Positions 11,151 through 23,943 of a stretch of 64,000 bases of DNA are shown here, piece after piece. Position 1 is the stretch's first letter. Each line of letters starts with the position of its first letter. This stretch comes from Pipra filicauda (taxonomy: Eukaryota; Chordata; Aves; Passeriformes; Pipridae). The notes under the pieces were generated by a model, which did no database searches, was not told the DNA's origin, and saw only the letters and a list, made by a program, of their open reading frames with translations. Location of the stretch: the NCBI RefSeq assembly GCF_003945595.2, contig NW_024103873.1, forward strand, positions 248,001-312,000, in the 5' to 3' direction. A program made the position numbers and the translations under genes.

Positions 11151-14100
11151 TTCCAGCGGCACACCTGCAGGGACGGGGGAGCCTCGCTGGGAGCACGGGG
11201 CTTCGGAACAAAGGAGTTGCCGTGAACAGGTTTTACTGTTTAATAACTGAAGGTGTTCAAATTTGTTTCAGGAAGCTGCTTTAAAGGACAGAATGGTTAA
11301 TCCATGTCGTCTTGTGTTTTTGTCCCTAAATCAATCCAATGCATGTAGTTGGAAAAACGTTTGGAAAAATTCACGCATGAGTAAGAGCGAGGCTGTGTAG
11401 GGCACTGCAGGTACGAACAGTTCTAGAGCTGCCAGCACAGCCCTGTTCTTACATCTCACCTTTCCCAGTGAGCAGACTTGACTGTGGATGTAGGAGTTAA
11501 AGTATTCATTGGACTCTTAAAAGGCAATGTGAATTTTCACTTTACATTTAAGCTCTGCTTCCCTCCACCCCCCCTCCTGTGTGTGTTTGTAAAGGTTTTA
11601 AAATGCAGTGATCAGACTTCTAAAATGCTATTGTCAGCATTTAAAATAGGTCAGAATTCACATCCTGCAAACTGCCTTGGGAAAAACTACAACTTTGCAA
11701 TAACGTGGTATCTCTTATTTACTTGTGGGTTGTTTTTTTTTTTTAGTATCTCATCTCAAACTGATGTTTTCACCTCATTTTCAGTGTGGGGTGTGGAAAA
11801 GTGAAGCTTGCATCTTTTAAGGGTTTGCCTTGTTGCATGTGGAGTTCTGCCCGCGAGCAGTAGAAGTATCCACAGGCACTGTGGAGTGTAATCTTCCCCT
11901 CAAAAGAGACTTGATCTAGTTAGTAATGAACTTGGTATCTAATCTTTGTTTATTTGGGGAAACCAAAATAGTTTTAAATGAACTCCTTTGGATAACTCCA
12001 TTTTAATCCTTGTTTATCAGGGTGGGCACTGTGATTTGGAAAAATGTTTACACTGAGTTTTTACTATAGGAGAACTGTTTTCAGTTTGTTTTTCTGGCTC
12101 ACTCCGTTTTTCTGTTGTCTGACACAGTTGTCTTGCACTGCATTAGGTCTGGTTGTATCAAGCCTATTCTAAACAATTGTCTGGCCCCATCAGGTTCTTA
12201 ACTTTGGTGTTTTAATTGTAAAAGTTGCACAACTCTTACAATATGGTGAACTGAAGGAAAAAATGAGAGCTTGGTCTGTATTTACCAAAAAAAAAGTGTA
12301 GTTGTGCAAAGGAACAATTGGAAGGGATTGTGTTTATCTCGGTTTTGATGTAGGATGAGAGCTGTTTCCTCACTGCATTTTAGAGTGGGACTGTGAAGAC
12401 CCTGTGTGTTGGAGTCCTAGGGGGAAGAAGGAGCAAATGATGCTACAAAGCACCTGTCATTTGCTGGAGGGAAAGAATAAGAAATAAGTGGAATTTTGCC
12501 GATGTATTTATCAGCCGAAACACAACTACCAGACTGTGTAAAATAAAATAGTACTTTATTAATATTTCTTATGCAAAAACCTTGGTTCTTTTATGGATGC
12601 TGACTTAGACTTCAGAGTTGGCAAATGCCTATATTGGACCTGGAGCATCTGCTCCCAGCAGGTGTTCCCTTCTTGTGTGAAATTGGACATTATTGAATGG
12701 TGTGCCTGTGTTATAGTGCTGCAAGGTCAAAATTGCAATTTCCAGCCCCATTTAATGGTGGAGGTTTCAAATAGGAGACTGTGCAGATTCGAGGGCTGCA
12801 AATTGAAAAATGCTGCCACCAGTGCATATAAAACCTGAGCAAAGAAAAAGTAGGACTTCATGCAGGAAGGAGAAATACAGCTTTGTGATCCAGGCTTTAA
12901 TATCCAAGAGCTGGTTTCCCTTTCCACAGGACTATTTGCTCTGCATGGTTTCCATCAAATCCTTTCAGCTCTTCCAGTCTCTGTCTTCCTTCTATGAATG
13001 GGGTTCATGCCTTTCTCTTATTTAGGTAATGGCTGTCAGATTTTGAAATACTGTTCTGAAGAGACCTGTATAAGCACTTAACCATATCCTAATTCATGAA
13101 ACGTTCCATTTGATAACCGTTCTGTATCAGGAATTTCAGAAAGTTTTACACAGTCTTATCTTCAAGTATTATTTCTTATTTCACATGTACGAAATCACTG
13201 TTTAGTATTTGTGGGTTACTGCTTGGGTTCTGTGCTAGTTTGCCAACTTAAATATCTGTAACTGTTAAAAATTTGAGTCACCATTTATTGCACCTTTACT
13301 GTTAAGACTTAAAGGCAAAATACTTGATAGGTTTTTTTGAGTGGTGCAACAAGTGTCTTCCCCAGGCCAAACTTGAGTTTTTCACTTTGTCATCCTCTGG
13401 TTGTGTGGAAGGTCTGTGTGCCTTTTTTTCCCTTCCCCCTTAAGTATCCAAAGTGTTTTCCAAGTGTTTTGGTTCAAACTACTCTCTGTCTTGTACTGTT
13501 TGGAAGTCCTTGGAGGGCCTCCAGTTACTGTTGCCCGAGACCTCAAGAAGTGCTGCTCCTGCTGTGTTGCATTTGGAGAATTCATTTTTAGGGTGATAGT
13601 ACAAAACTCTATCCAGCTGTTACTCGGCTTGACTTTGTTCAGCAGTTTTAGCTGGGTTTATGAAAGGAAAGTAATGGAGATAAATTGAACTGTATTTGAG
13701 GAAGGTTTTTTTTGCTATCGCTCATACCCTTTTTTTTAAAGGTACTGCTCTCCTGGGAAAAATTCCACTGAGCCATGTAGTGCTTTTATATATGGCTGAA
13801 GTTTTGATTAGAAAAGCTTAGGTTGGATTTAAAGAGAGAAAAGGCCAAAAAACCTATTTTTTGTGAACAGGGATGATACTCTGTTCATTTACCAGCACGT
13901 TAAATATTAACAATTTCAGGCTGAACTGTTTTGCTCTCAAGTACCATCAGGTTTATCAGTGTCTGAACTGTCTCTGTGTTGTCACTGGTGTTCGTGAAGT
14001 TTATTTATGGGAGAGGTACTTCAGTATGTTATGCTGACATAGCCTTGGAATACTTGAGCTAAAAGAAGCTGCTGCTTGCCTGTGAAGGTGACAGTGGGTG

Positions 14101-17100
14101 ACTGTGCTGTTGTGCTGACAGCACAGACTGCATTTCTCCTTGTCACTGATACAGGTAAAGCTTCTTCCTGCAGTGCTACCTCAACTTCCTCGGGGTTTCT
14201 TACCCCCTGTGTTGCATTTGGTCTCAGGCAAATGCAACGTGACAGAGTGTATCTGTTCATTATTAAACGATATAAAGTGGTAGCTCACTGAGTTCTCAGT
14301 AAAACTGTCCATAGATCTGATATCCAATCAGAAGTAAGAGGACAATTTGGAAATCTAATGCATTTCAACCCAGTTCTCATATTTTACAGAGCAGCAGGCA
14401 CATAGTTTCCCTGTGGCTCTTCAAGTTCTCTCTGCTCTTGGCAGTGGAGTGGTGGTGGCATACCCGTGGCATACCCACGGCATACCCATGGCTGAGCGAG
14501 GCCAGCGGGGTAGTCGGAGCCGATGGGACCTTCTGGGCAAGGACACAACATTTGTTACTACATCAGTTGCTCAGTGGTGGATTACCTTTAGATTACCTTT
14601 TTCTTATAGTAGATGTGATGCAACTTGCTGCTGGGGAATCTGAGAAGGTCGCTCACCTTCACAGAAGCCTTTGTGGTGTGCTGTGATTCTGTCCCAGGCA
14701 CGCCTCACCATAACTCAGGAGTGTGCCTCCCATGGGTCACACAGGGGATTTAGGTTCTCGGTGTCAGTGCAAGGGCAGTTATTAAGAAATTTCCTGTTGC
14801 TTCTAAGAGAAAGGCAGCAATAGGTTTGCTTGTGTTGGCCATTTGAGTGCCTTGTTGTAGACAAGCCAACTGGTGCATCTCAGTGTTTTGCTCCTCACGT
14901 TACTCTAGGTTTGTATCTCTTCCTGCACAGATATTTTGCATGGTGTACAGTGCAAAAGGCTCATCTGCACAAAGCTGAGAGGTGGCAAGATGCAAACAGG
15001 TCTCCAAGGGCCATGCTGGTGTGGAATGAGTGCTGGCAGTGATAGAAATGCCATGAGCTTTTCTAGGCATGATGGGTCCCTCAAGGAGCTTCCACTGCAT
15101 CATCCTGCTTGGAGGAATGTGTGGGGAAATGTTGCAGAGATATTACCCTCATTTTACAAAAGGAAAATGAGCTTTTGGTGCTCTGATTGAAAACATCAGA
15201 GTATCAGATTTCTGGAGGAGTTTGTCCTGTGCCAGTGTAACAGCTCCATGCCATGACAGTGTAAAAGTAAAACAAGGTCTGTGAGACTACACCTGCAGAG
15301 CTATTAGAGCTGGGACTCAAGGCTTCTCTTTGTGGAAAAACCTTACTAATAATCCAGAGAATTAGCCCTATCCACATCAGCTGGGGGTCTGGCAAATTGC
15401 ATGTGATGGCTCGTTGCCAAAACAGACTTATAATGTTCAAAGCTGTAAACACAAACTACAGGGGAATACAGCTTACATAAATGCATCTTTCCTTTTAATA
15501 ATGAAATTCCACAGCTTGTGGCAATTTGCAGAAAATCATCATACTTTATAATAGGTGCTTACATGGGGCTATATGGCAATAACAATTGGAATTTCCTCCC
15601 AGCAGTGATCAAAAGAAGCATTACAAGTGTTGGCATCTTTACTCTGAATTAGTTAACTTTAGGGGTCCTTTGTAGAGATTTTGCCTCGTGTAGAATTTGC
15701 CTCTGTCCCCTCAGTTCCCTTTGGCAAACCAGTGGCTTCTTCCTCAGCCAGTGTTTCTTCAGGAGCAGAGAAGAGTTTGCTGTCATTGTGCAAATCTTCC
15801 CATACTGGATATGGCAGTCAGTGATAAAGATGCATATGTAAACCAAGTCCTTTCCAGAAAGAATAGAAAAGGTCTCACACTGTAGGAAGGCCTTGGAAAC
15901 CCAGGGGAAATGAAATAATGGGAGCAAGAGGAGTTAGTTCTCAACATTTACATGACATCCAGTTCGGGACTCCCTGTCTTGACAAAGGATACAACAACAG
16001 CCTCCAAAATAAGTCTTATCAGAGATTAATTGTAGACAGTTGTGTCTGAGCAGAGACAAAGATAGTAGAGATTTCATTCACATGATTTTGGCTGTTCAAA
16101 GATGGGGTTTGCCCGTTCTTTCGGTCAGATCTGCTCAGTTTTTCAAAGGCATCCCTTAGAGGTGGCTGTATCCTCTCTAAGATGAGCTGACTTGCTCACC
16201 TTACAGCAACCTTTTCCTGTTGACAGGAAAAGTAAAGGAACAAGATGGGGTTTTGGGGGTTTGGTTTCGGTTTTTTATCCTAACTTGAGATGCAGTTTTG
16301 ATACCACTAAGATCAACTGGTGTTTGAATAGGGAGTTCAGCTTAGAAAATGTTTCCTTCTTGAGTTGTGAACTTTGAGATTGTTTAAAATAGACAGGAAG
16401 AATTGCTAAGGAAATGAAGCAAGGTTCTTTTCCTTCAAAGATTTGTTATGAACATTTTAGTATGCATGAAAAAGAAACTCATATTTAGATTTGGAATAAG
16501 AGCAATAAAATGTTTCAGCAGCTCATTATAAGTGCTGTTGTTTGAGGTTTGTGATAGGGCATTCAGAGGGCACACACTTAGCAAGAATGGGGCCCAAGAG
16601 CATCAGAATGCAAACTGAAGTTTTGCTACAAGGGGAGGTTTGTTGGTTTTTATTTTCCTGGAGTGCTGCTGGTCATACTTAACTCTCGGAAGCCTGTGAA
16701 CACTGAAGTCATGTTTGGAAAATTTGTAACTAGTAAAAGTCTCAATTTTAGAATCACTTCTCCCAAAGAAAAGGAAATTTGAAGGAGTACTCAAATTAGC
16801 ACAGGTTTGCTTTGTGCAAGCACGGTTTGCACTTGCTCAAGCAGATCTGCCTTGGGGTGCGCTGAAACCCCCTGCCTGCAGCGCCGTGTGCGAGGGCCCA
16901 GGGCCCTGTTGGGGGGGAACAAAAGCTTACAGGGGAAGGATTTATTTCTGCCATCAGAAATAAATTATTTCAGCCCGCTGACATTGGCAACAGGAGCTGA
17001 GGAAACGAAGAGTTTCAGGTTGATGTGGAGGAGGTGTTTCTCTGGAAGCTGGACTGTGAAGTGTGTGCAGTGTTGGTGCAGAACTAGTGCCCAAAGGTCA

Positions 17101-20100
17101 TCAGTGTTTGGGACTGCTGTTTTGGTGTGGGAATAAAGTTTCCAACAGTTTTCTCTGTTTAAATAAGCTTTTAGTTGGTGTGTGTTCATTGTTTCAGTGA
17201 AATGTAGGATGTCTTTCTCTATATGCTGAAGACCATCATTACCCCCTCCAAAAAAAAAACCAAGAAAAAAGAGATCAGAAAAAGGAGGAGAGGCATTCTT
17301 CTGCTTTTTGTGCACAAAGCATTACTTTCAGTAGGAATTGAGTATATGTTGGGATCAGGCCCATTAATCTCAAAAATAGTATTGTATTGCAGAGGCATGG
17401 AGACTCAAAATCCTGGAATTGAGTAGGGAAATTATGTCTTAGTCAAAGTTATTGTCTGGTAGGATCAAGTGCTACAAATTTATATATTTGTCAGATTTGG
17501 AGCTATTCTTGGATTTGTTTAGTGCTTTCAATATTAATGTTCTGAATAAAGTAGTTGTTTAGTTGAGGTAATATATTAGCAATGCTCTGATAACTTGATC
17601 TGTTCAATCTTTCAGTCTTTTCGTTGGTTTAGATATCAGTTAATTTAATTTGATTTTTTTCCCTAAAATGCTGTTTAATAGCAGCGATAGAAGTTCAGAG
17701 GTATGCTATAGCCTCCTTATCTTACGTGAAATTACTCTTTTTGTAACAGAGCTGAAGACAGAACAGCATCTGTGCATAGGCTGCCAGAAACAAAAGGTTG
17801 CATAAAATATGAGATCTTAAGGATTCAGAAGGAGACACATCAATAGATAATGAATGCACTGAACAGGTAGACAAGGTTTGGATAATCCAAAAAATTTACC
17901 TAATCAATAGTGAGGCAAGAATTTCTCACTGGACAAAGGAATGTTCTTTCACCTCTGTCTGGCTCTCAGAGCAGGGGAGATGTCCAAGCCGGGAACAGCA
18001 CTGAGGCCACAGGGAAGGTGATGTCCACCCCTTGATCCCTGCTGTGCCGTGGGATGCAGCTCTTTCTGAAAATGATGTTAGTTCTGCAAGAGAGGAGTCT
18101 GTGTTCCAGCGGCAGCTGCTATTGCATGCTGTCATGTCTCTGGCTAATCAGATGTGCCTCAGACTCCATCTGTACCCAGCAGATCTACGTTCTTTACATG
18201 TGTCATAGTTTGGAGTGGTTGGCACCTTGCTCAGCTGAACACTGGTTTTCCTTCCCTTTTATGTAGTTCTCACCTTGCCATCCAGATCCACGTATCAAAA
18301 CTGCAATCAAAGAGCAAAGATGATTGAATCTTTTAGCATAATTAAAGAATTAAAAGATAATAATAAGCTGGATGCAAAAGGCCTCTTGGCTCTGTAGTAT
18401 CATTCAAGCCATTTTCTTCCAGCGTTTTAACAGTGAGCAGTACACACCTGAAAGACTGCTGAACCTATGTTTTGTTACTGGGCCTGAAATGTGAAAGTTC
18501 TGAATGCTTTCTTGACACTTGAGAAATGCATGTACTATCGATCAACTCTGCTTTTCTGATATTTTTTTGTAAGTGGATATATAAATATTTGTCTGGTGAA
18601 TGGGTGCTCTTGATGCAACCTCAGTGCCTGGGCTGTGAGAGGAAAACTGTTGGTAAGTCCTCAGAATCAGCAGCAAACAAGCAGGTCACATATACCTGGT
18701 CAGCACTGTGGGCTCCAGAGCACTGTTTGGTGCATGATGGGATGGCTCCAGTGCTGGAGAGAAGGGTGAGGTGAGGAGTGTGAGAAGCAGGTGGGTGACC
18801 CTTAGCATTTGTCACATCCAGGGTAGTTCTGCAGTTACAGCACTGGCAGTCTCATTGCTCAGAAAGACTGTGATTGCATTCCTGGGCTGAACTTGGATAG
18901 CTGAGGCTGGGTAGAAAACCAGAAGTGGAAGGCATTCCAATGTTTTTGGGCCCTGGGGTAGCTTGCAGATTTCAGAGGCAGCGCTTTGTTCAGATGCACA
19001 GTTTGTCTTGTGTCATACACCGAAATCAAACTAGCACAGTAGTGCACCAGTACACAGCCTGTCCAGACAGTCTAATTAAAGCTCTGGCATTTGTTAAGAG
19101 AAGATCCTAGGCATTGTTTACCAAGATTCAATGAGTATGGGGTTTGAAAACATTGTGTGATGACTTGCATGCTACGTTAACTACAGGAATTCCACACATT
19201 TTTCTTAAATCCGGGTACTGTACAGAATGGAATCTCTGCAAGATGCATTTTTCACATAATAATGGAGGATGAACTTATTTTTATAAAACCTTATAAAGGT
19301 TTTTATAAAACTCTATAAACATTTTTTTCTGATGAAGGTACATGCCAGTGGTTTGTTTTATCTAGAGCTGGAGCACTTTCAGAGCACAGCTTAACAATCT
19401 GGTGATGGCATTTGGAGACAGAGAACGTTAATTATTTCAATAAAATCAACGGACTTGCAACACACTATACATTAACTTCATTTTCTATGTTTTCCATCTG
19501 CACTGGTGCAGAAAGCTTCCTGGATGTAGCAGCCATGGTGGTACCTGTTTGTCAGGCAGAAAATTGGAGAGCTGCTCTTGCCAGCCAGCTTCACTGCAAC
19601 GGAGCAGTGTTAGTGAGGAAGCCTTGTAAAGTTATCTTGGCACTCTGTCTAAAGGTAGAATTTCCAGGAAGACCATTTGTGTGTTTCTGTTACTAAATAT
19701 CACTTTGCAAAATATTGCAATCCTTCAAACGAGGTGGAAGCCTCCAGGTGTTGCAGTGCAGGTGCCTGAGCTGTGCATGGCCCAGTGAAGTGCCCAAGGG
19801 GCAGAGGCTGAGTGGGGCGTTCCCACAGCCCCGTCAGGCAGGGAAGAGGCTCTTGGCTTCCTGCTGACACTGTCTGGTTCTGCACTGTGGGGATTCTCTT
19901 CTGTGCAAACACCTGGAGGGGCCCAGTGTATGTGGCAGCAGGTCGTGGATCATTAAGATGAGCACGGTTCCTCCAGCCTCTCCTCCGAGCAGGTACAACT
20001 ACACTTGCTTTTAGCTAACAAAGCAGCCCTTCTGTGTCTGATCTCTGCATCCTTGAAATCAAAAAGTAGCTGTTTGTGCCATTAGCAAATGCCTCTTTAT

Positions 20101-21119
20101 AAGACAAATGGGAAGTTCAAATACTCACAGCTGGGAACAATATTCCAAGGGAATTGGATTGAAGTTGGCCCTCGCAGCAGAGCAGTGTGCTTTGCAAAGC
20201 AGGGCTGCTTTCGCAGTGGAGCGTTATCAGCAATAAAACCACCCGTAGCAGCAGGCATTGCACAGCTTTTATACGTGTTTCCTCTGTGATATCAGGCTCG
20301 TTGCAGGTAGTGTCCCTGAGGTGTGACTGTGCAGAACTTGTGCTGGAGCTTGAGCAGAGCCATCTGTGAATTGTTCAGCGCTCAGCTGCAGTCAGACAGC
20401 AGGAAAATGAAACGCTACTCTCTTCAGCATTAGAAGCTTTAACCCAGTTTCTTACTGAGATACCAACTCTGATTAGTGTGTTTTCTTACAAAGGAATGTA
20501 GACTACAGTGATCCTTCAGATTCACCCAGGTTTTCTTAAGAAATAATTTAAACGTATTTAAAATCTCCCTTGAAAGCCCACCTCAGTGCTGCTCTCTGCT
20601 CAGCCAGGCAGCTGAGGCAGCCCAGGGCTGGGGAACAGGAAAGGTCTCACCCTGGTCATGCGTGATCTCTGGTCATGTGTGATCTCTGTCTGCACTGGGG
20701 AAGCACAGTGACATTCACATATAGGACTTCTTTTTTTCTTCTTCCTTTTAACCTATAGATAGCATTAAAGTTTTTTTTTTTAGCAAGGAAGAATGAAGCC
20801 ACAGCACCCACCTGTACATTGGCAGCTACCCCTGCTATTGCAGCTTTAAGAAGATGCCAGGCAGCATTCACATGTCATGCTGCTGGGTAAGGTCAGGGGG
20901 TTTGTTCCTGCTCCGTACTGTGTCTTGCTGTTTCTCCTACTCTGTCCCTCTGTCTCTCTGCTGAAAGTTAATTGTGGTTGTACATATCCTGTTTAAAAAC
21001 CAAACAAGAAACATAGTTGGAAGGGGAAAAATAATAATGGGCTTAATGGTTTAAGTCACATTGATTTTTAACATAACCAAATGCATGCTTGAGCACAATT
21101 ATATTGAATCTTGACACTC
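11151..21119. other. TMCC1 intron sequence after start exon A, no gene seen
   Basis: About 10 kb of mostly AT-rich non-coding DNA. Minor structures are an 11-bp triplicate at 14457-14489, an imperfect hairpin at 19279-19309 and a short duplication of GGTCATGYGTGATCTCT near 20653-20690. No CR1 was recognised and no coding frame has exon-like splice sites. Confidence 0.6.
14457..14489 (+). repeat. 11-bp repeat, 3 copies
   Basis: GGCATACCCRY repeats three times (starts 14457, 14468, 14479) with small changes at the last two bases. A minor tandem repeat with no evident function. Confidence 0.9.
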
Positions 21120-21690
21120 AGAATAGAATCACAGAATGGCCTGGGTTGGAAGGGACCTTAAAGATCATCTAGTTCTAACCCCCTGCCATGGGCAGGGACA
21201 CCTTCCACTATTCCAGTTGCTCCAAGCCCCGTCCAGCCTGGCCTTGAACACTGCCAGGGATGGGGCATTCACAGCTTCTCTGGGCAACCTGTGCCAGGGC
21301 CTCATGACCCTCACAACCAAGAGTTTCTTCCATATATCTAATCTAAACCTACTCTCTGTCAGTTTGAAGCCATTCCCCCTTGTCCAATCACTCCAGGCCC
21401 TTGTAAGTAGTCTCTCTTCATCTTTCCTGCAGGCTCCCTTCAGGCAATGGAAGGACACAATTAGATCACCCTGATGTCTTCTCTTCTCCAGGCTGAAAAA
21501 TCCCAGCTCTCCCAGCTTTTCCTCATAGATGTGCTCCATCCTTTTAATCAACTTGGTGGCCTCCTCTGGACTTAGTCCAACAGGTCAATGTCCTTCCTTT
21601 GCTGGGGACCTCAGAACTGGAGGCAACACTGCAGGCGGGGTCTCACCTGAGTGGAACAGAGGGGCAGAATCAGCTCCCTCTTCTTGCAGA
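21120..21690 (-). mobile_element. CR1 LINE 3'-end fragment, minus strand
   Basis: The + strand begins with the reverse complement of the CR1 terminus (AGAATCACAGAATGGCCTGG, TTGGAAGGGACCTTAAAGATCATC). It continues through the reverse complement of the ORF2 C-terminus: the minus strand reads LGFFSLEKRRHQGDL and RFRLDIWKK in one 128-codon frame (21165-21551). It is truncated near 21690. It sits in the TMCC1 intron in antisense orientation. Confidence 0.93.
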
Positions 21691-23685
21691 ACATAAGTTT
21701 TTTCAATGAACATCCTCTCTGTATTTTGGTATCCTAATTCCTGGACTGTTGGAAGCAGCATGAAATCATGAGAACCTTAACTAATTTACTGTAACTTGAA
21801 AGTAACCAATACGTATTTTCAACATTTTTACCAAAGTTCTCTGAGCTTTTCTGCCCACCAAAAAGAAGATAGGATTTTGTCGGCTTGTGTGAAGAGGAAA
21901 GAGGAAGAAGAAAATACTGCTTTTTATGCCAGCAGTGAGCAAAAAAAGCTAAAGACTGTGCAAAGAAGTAATTGTGCTGTTGTAGATTTGAAATAACTGG
22001 GTGGCAAAAGGCCAGGCAAAGAGCTTTCATTGTCCACTGTAGTTCAGTCATGGTGCACGTAGTGTGGCTGCATCTCCTGTTTTTCCAGACCCAGGTGAGG
22101 AGTCTTGGAAAGGTATTTGCCTGCAGGGCGGTGTGGAATGCTGGCAGGACTTGGGCACTGTGGAGCTCTGTGGCTTCAGTGCTACAGGTTTCTCCAAGCA
22201 AATGCCTGTGGAGTGGTCAGCCAGCAAAAGCAGAAAGCTGATTGCTTCAGGTTTTTGGTTTCAGAAATCATCAGCTGTCATTCAGCTGTTTTCCATGCTG
22301 AACATAACATAAACATCTGCTTTAAAGAAAAATCCACACTGTAGACAGTGTGGTTGTCAGATGGGGTCTGATTTGGAGGGGCACTCATTCTTCCATTACA
22401 AATGTTTTCAAAGCCTTTGAGATTTTCTGATCACTTCTAGTCCTTCACTAACTACTTAATTTCTACATAGTCTTCCAGAGTTTTCATATGTAAAATACCA
22501 TGAGAAAGTCTTCATTCACTGAGTGGGAAAAATTTTTGTGGTGAACTTTGAGGAAGAGTAGATCAACTTTAGTACTTCACCGACAGCCTGTACCAGTACA
22601 TGAGCCTGGACCTAATTATTTTGTTAGATATTTAAAGTTCAGGACTGTGCTACGTTTCATGTTATCTTGCTTAATATTACTAAAATTCAGGAAATGCAGA
22701 GCTTGGTACTGCTGCTCAGAAATGCAGAGAGTGGACCTTGCTGCAGATGTCATTGTAGAGCTGCTGGAATTTAGTCAGACAGATGTTTATTCCACTTGTT
22801 AAACGTTGAAATTGTATCCTTTCAGAATCTGCGTTAAATGTATATATTGGTGAAAACAGGGTAATGGAAGGGATACATTTTAATGCTGCTCTCCTGCTTT
22901 TAACAAAGGCCGTTCCTGCACTAGGTCCTGTGTGGTGTGTATGTGCTGTTGTGCTGCCGTTGCCCTGTGTCTGTGGTTTGCCAGGTGCCCGTGGGGCTGG
23001 GTTGGGTTCGTGCTGACGGCCGGACGGGGTTGGGTTACCAGGGACCGTGCGCTTGGCCAGGGCCAAGGAGCTTGGCCTTCCCTGCCGGGGCCAGGCTCAT
23101 TCCCACAGGCCTTGGCTGCTTGGACTTAGGAGGAAGATGTGCCTCTCCTGCCGGTGAGGCTGCTTAGTGAGCCTGGGGGAAGCTGGGCAGAAGAGAGGCC
23201 AGCGTGGCAGCTCGGCTGCTCGCCTGCAGCCCGGCGCAGGAACTGAGGAGCTCTGCCCGCTCTGCTGTGGGATGAGCAATTAGTGGAATTTGTGCAGCTT
23301 TGCAATGCCAGGGCTTTATAGCATTAGCAAATGCACACGTGCTGCAGTGCTCTCAGCCTCATTGCTCAGGCTACTCTGTAGTTTCTAGACATTGTGCCTG
23401 AATTCTTGCACGGTTCATCTAACGGACGATTTTTAGTACACTTAGACACGTCTCAGTGATCATCCTCCTCTTACCTGCTCGTGTTCTGACCCAGCATGGC
23501 CAGGTTTCATTGACAGTGTTTGTTCCAAAATGTTTTTGTTGATCCATTTATCTGGAATGTGACCTTGTATTTTTTTAAAACTTACAGAATTAATAGTTTT
23601 AGCAAGGTAAAAGGAAATTTTACATTATTTAACTTCAAAGTTTAGAGAGAAAAAGTGTTTAAGGTTATTAAGATTTGATGAAAGG
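21691..23685. other. TMCC1 intron sequence, no gene seen
   Basis: Non-coding. GC content rises at about 22960-23260, where several CpGs occur, but there is no start-exon signature. The 155-codon minus-strand frame at 21734-22201 has no recognisable domain. Confidence 0.5.
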
Positions 23686-23943
23686 CAGCATTCCAGTGCC
23701 TAAAGGGGCTCCAAGAGAGCTGGAGAGGGACTTTGGACAAGGGCATGGAGTGACAGGACAAAGGGGAATGACTTCACACTGACAGAAGGCAGGGTTAGAT
23801 GGGATATTGGGAAGAAATTCTCGATTGTGAGGGTGGTGAGGCCCTGGCACAAGGTTGCCCAGAGAAGCTGTTCATGGCAGGGATTTGAAACTAAATGGTC
23901 TTTAAGATGCCTTTCAACCCAAACCATTCAGTGATTCTGTGAA
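23686..23943 (+). mobile_element. CR1 LINE 3'-end fragment
   Basis: Reads as the CR1 3' region on the + strand: GGGGCTCCAAGAGAGCTGGAGAGGGACTTT, then the segment with GAAATTCTCGATTGTGAGGGTGGTGAGGCCCTGGCAC and TTGCCCAGAGAAGCTG, ending CAACCCAAACCATTCAGTGATTCTGTG. The 5' part is missing, as is usual for CR1. Confidence 0.93.

Noticed and set aside
10427..11284. Multiple overlapping 100-285-codon frames on both strands
   Set aside because: CpG-island composition lacks AT-rich stop codons. Only the 13-codon start exon fits TMCC1.
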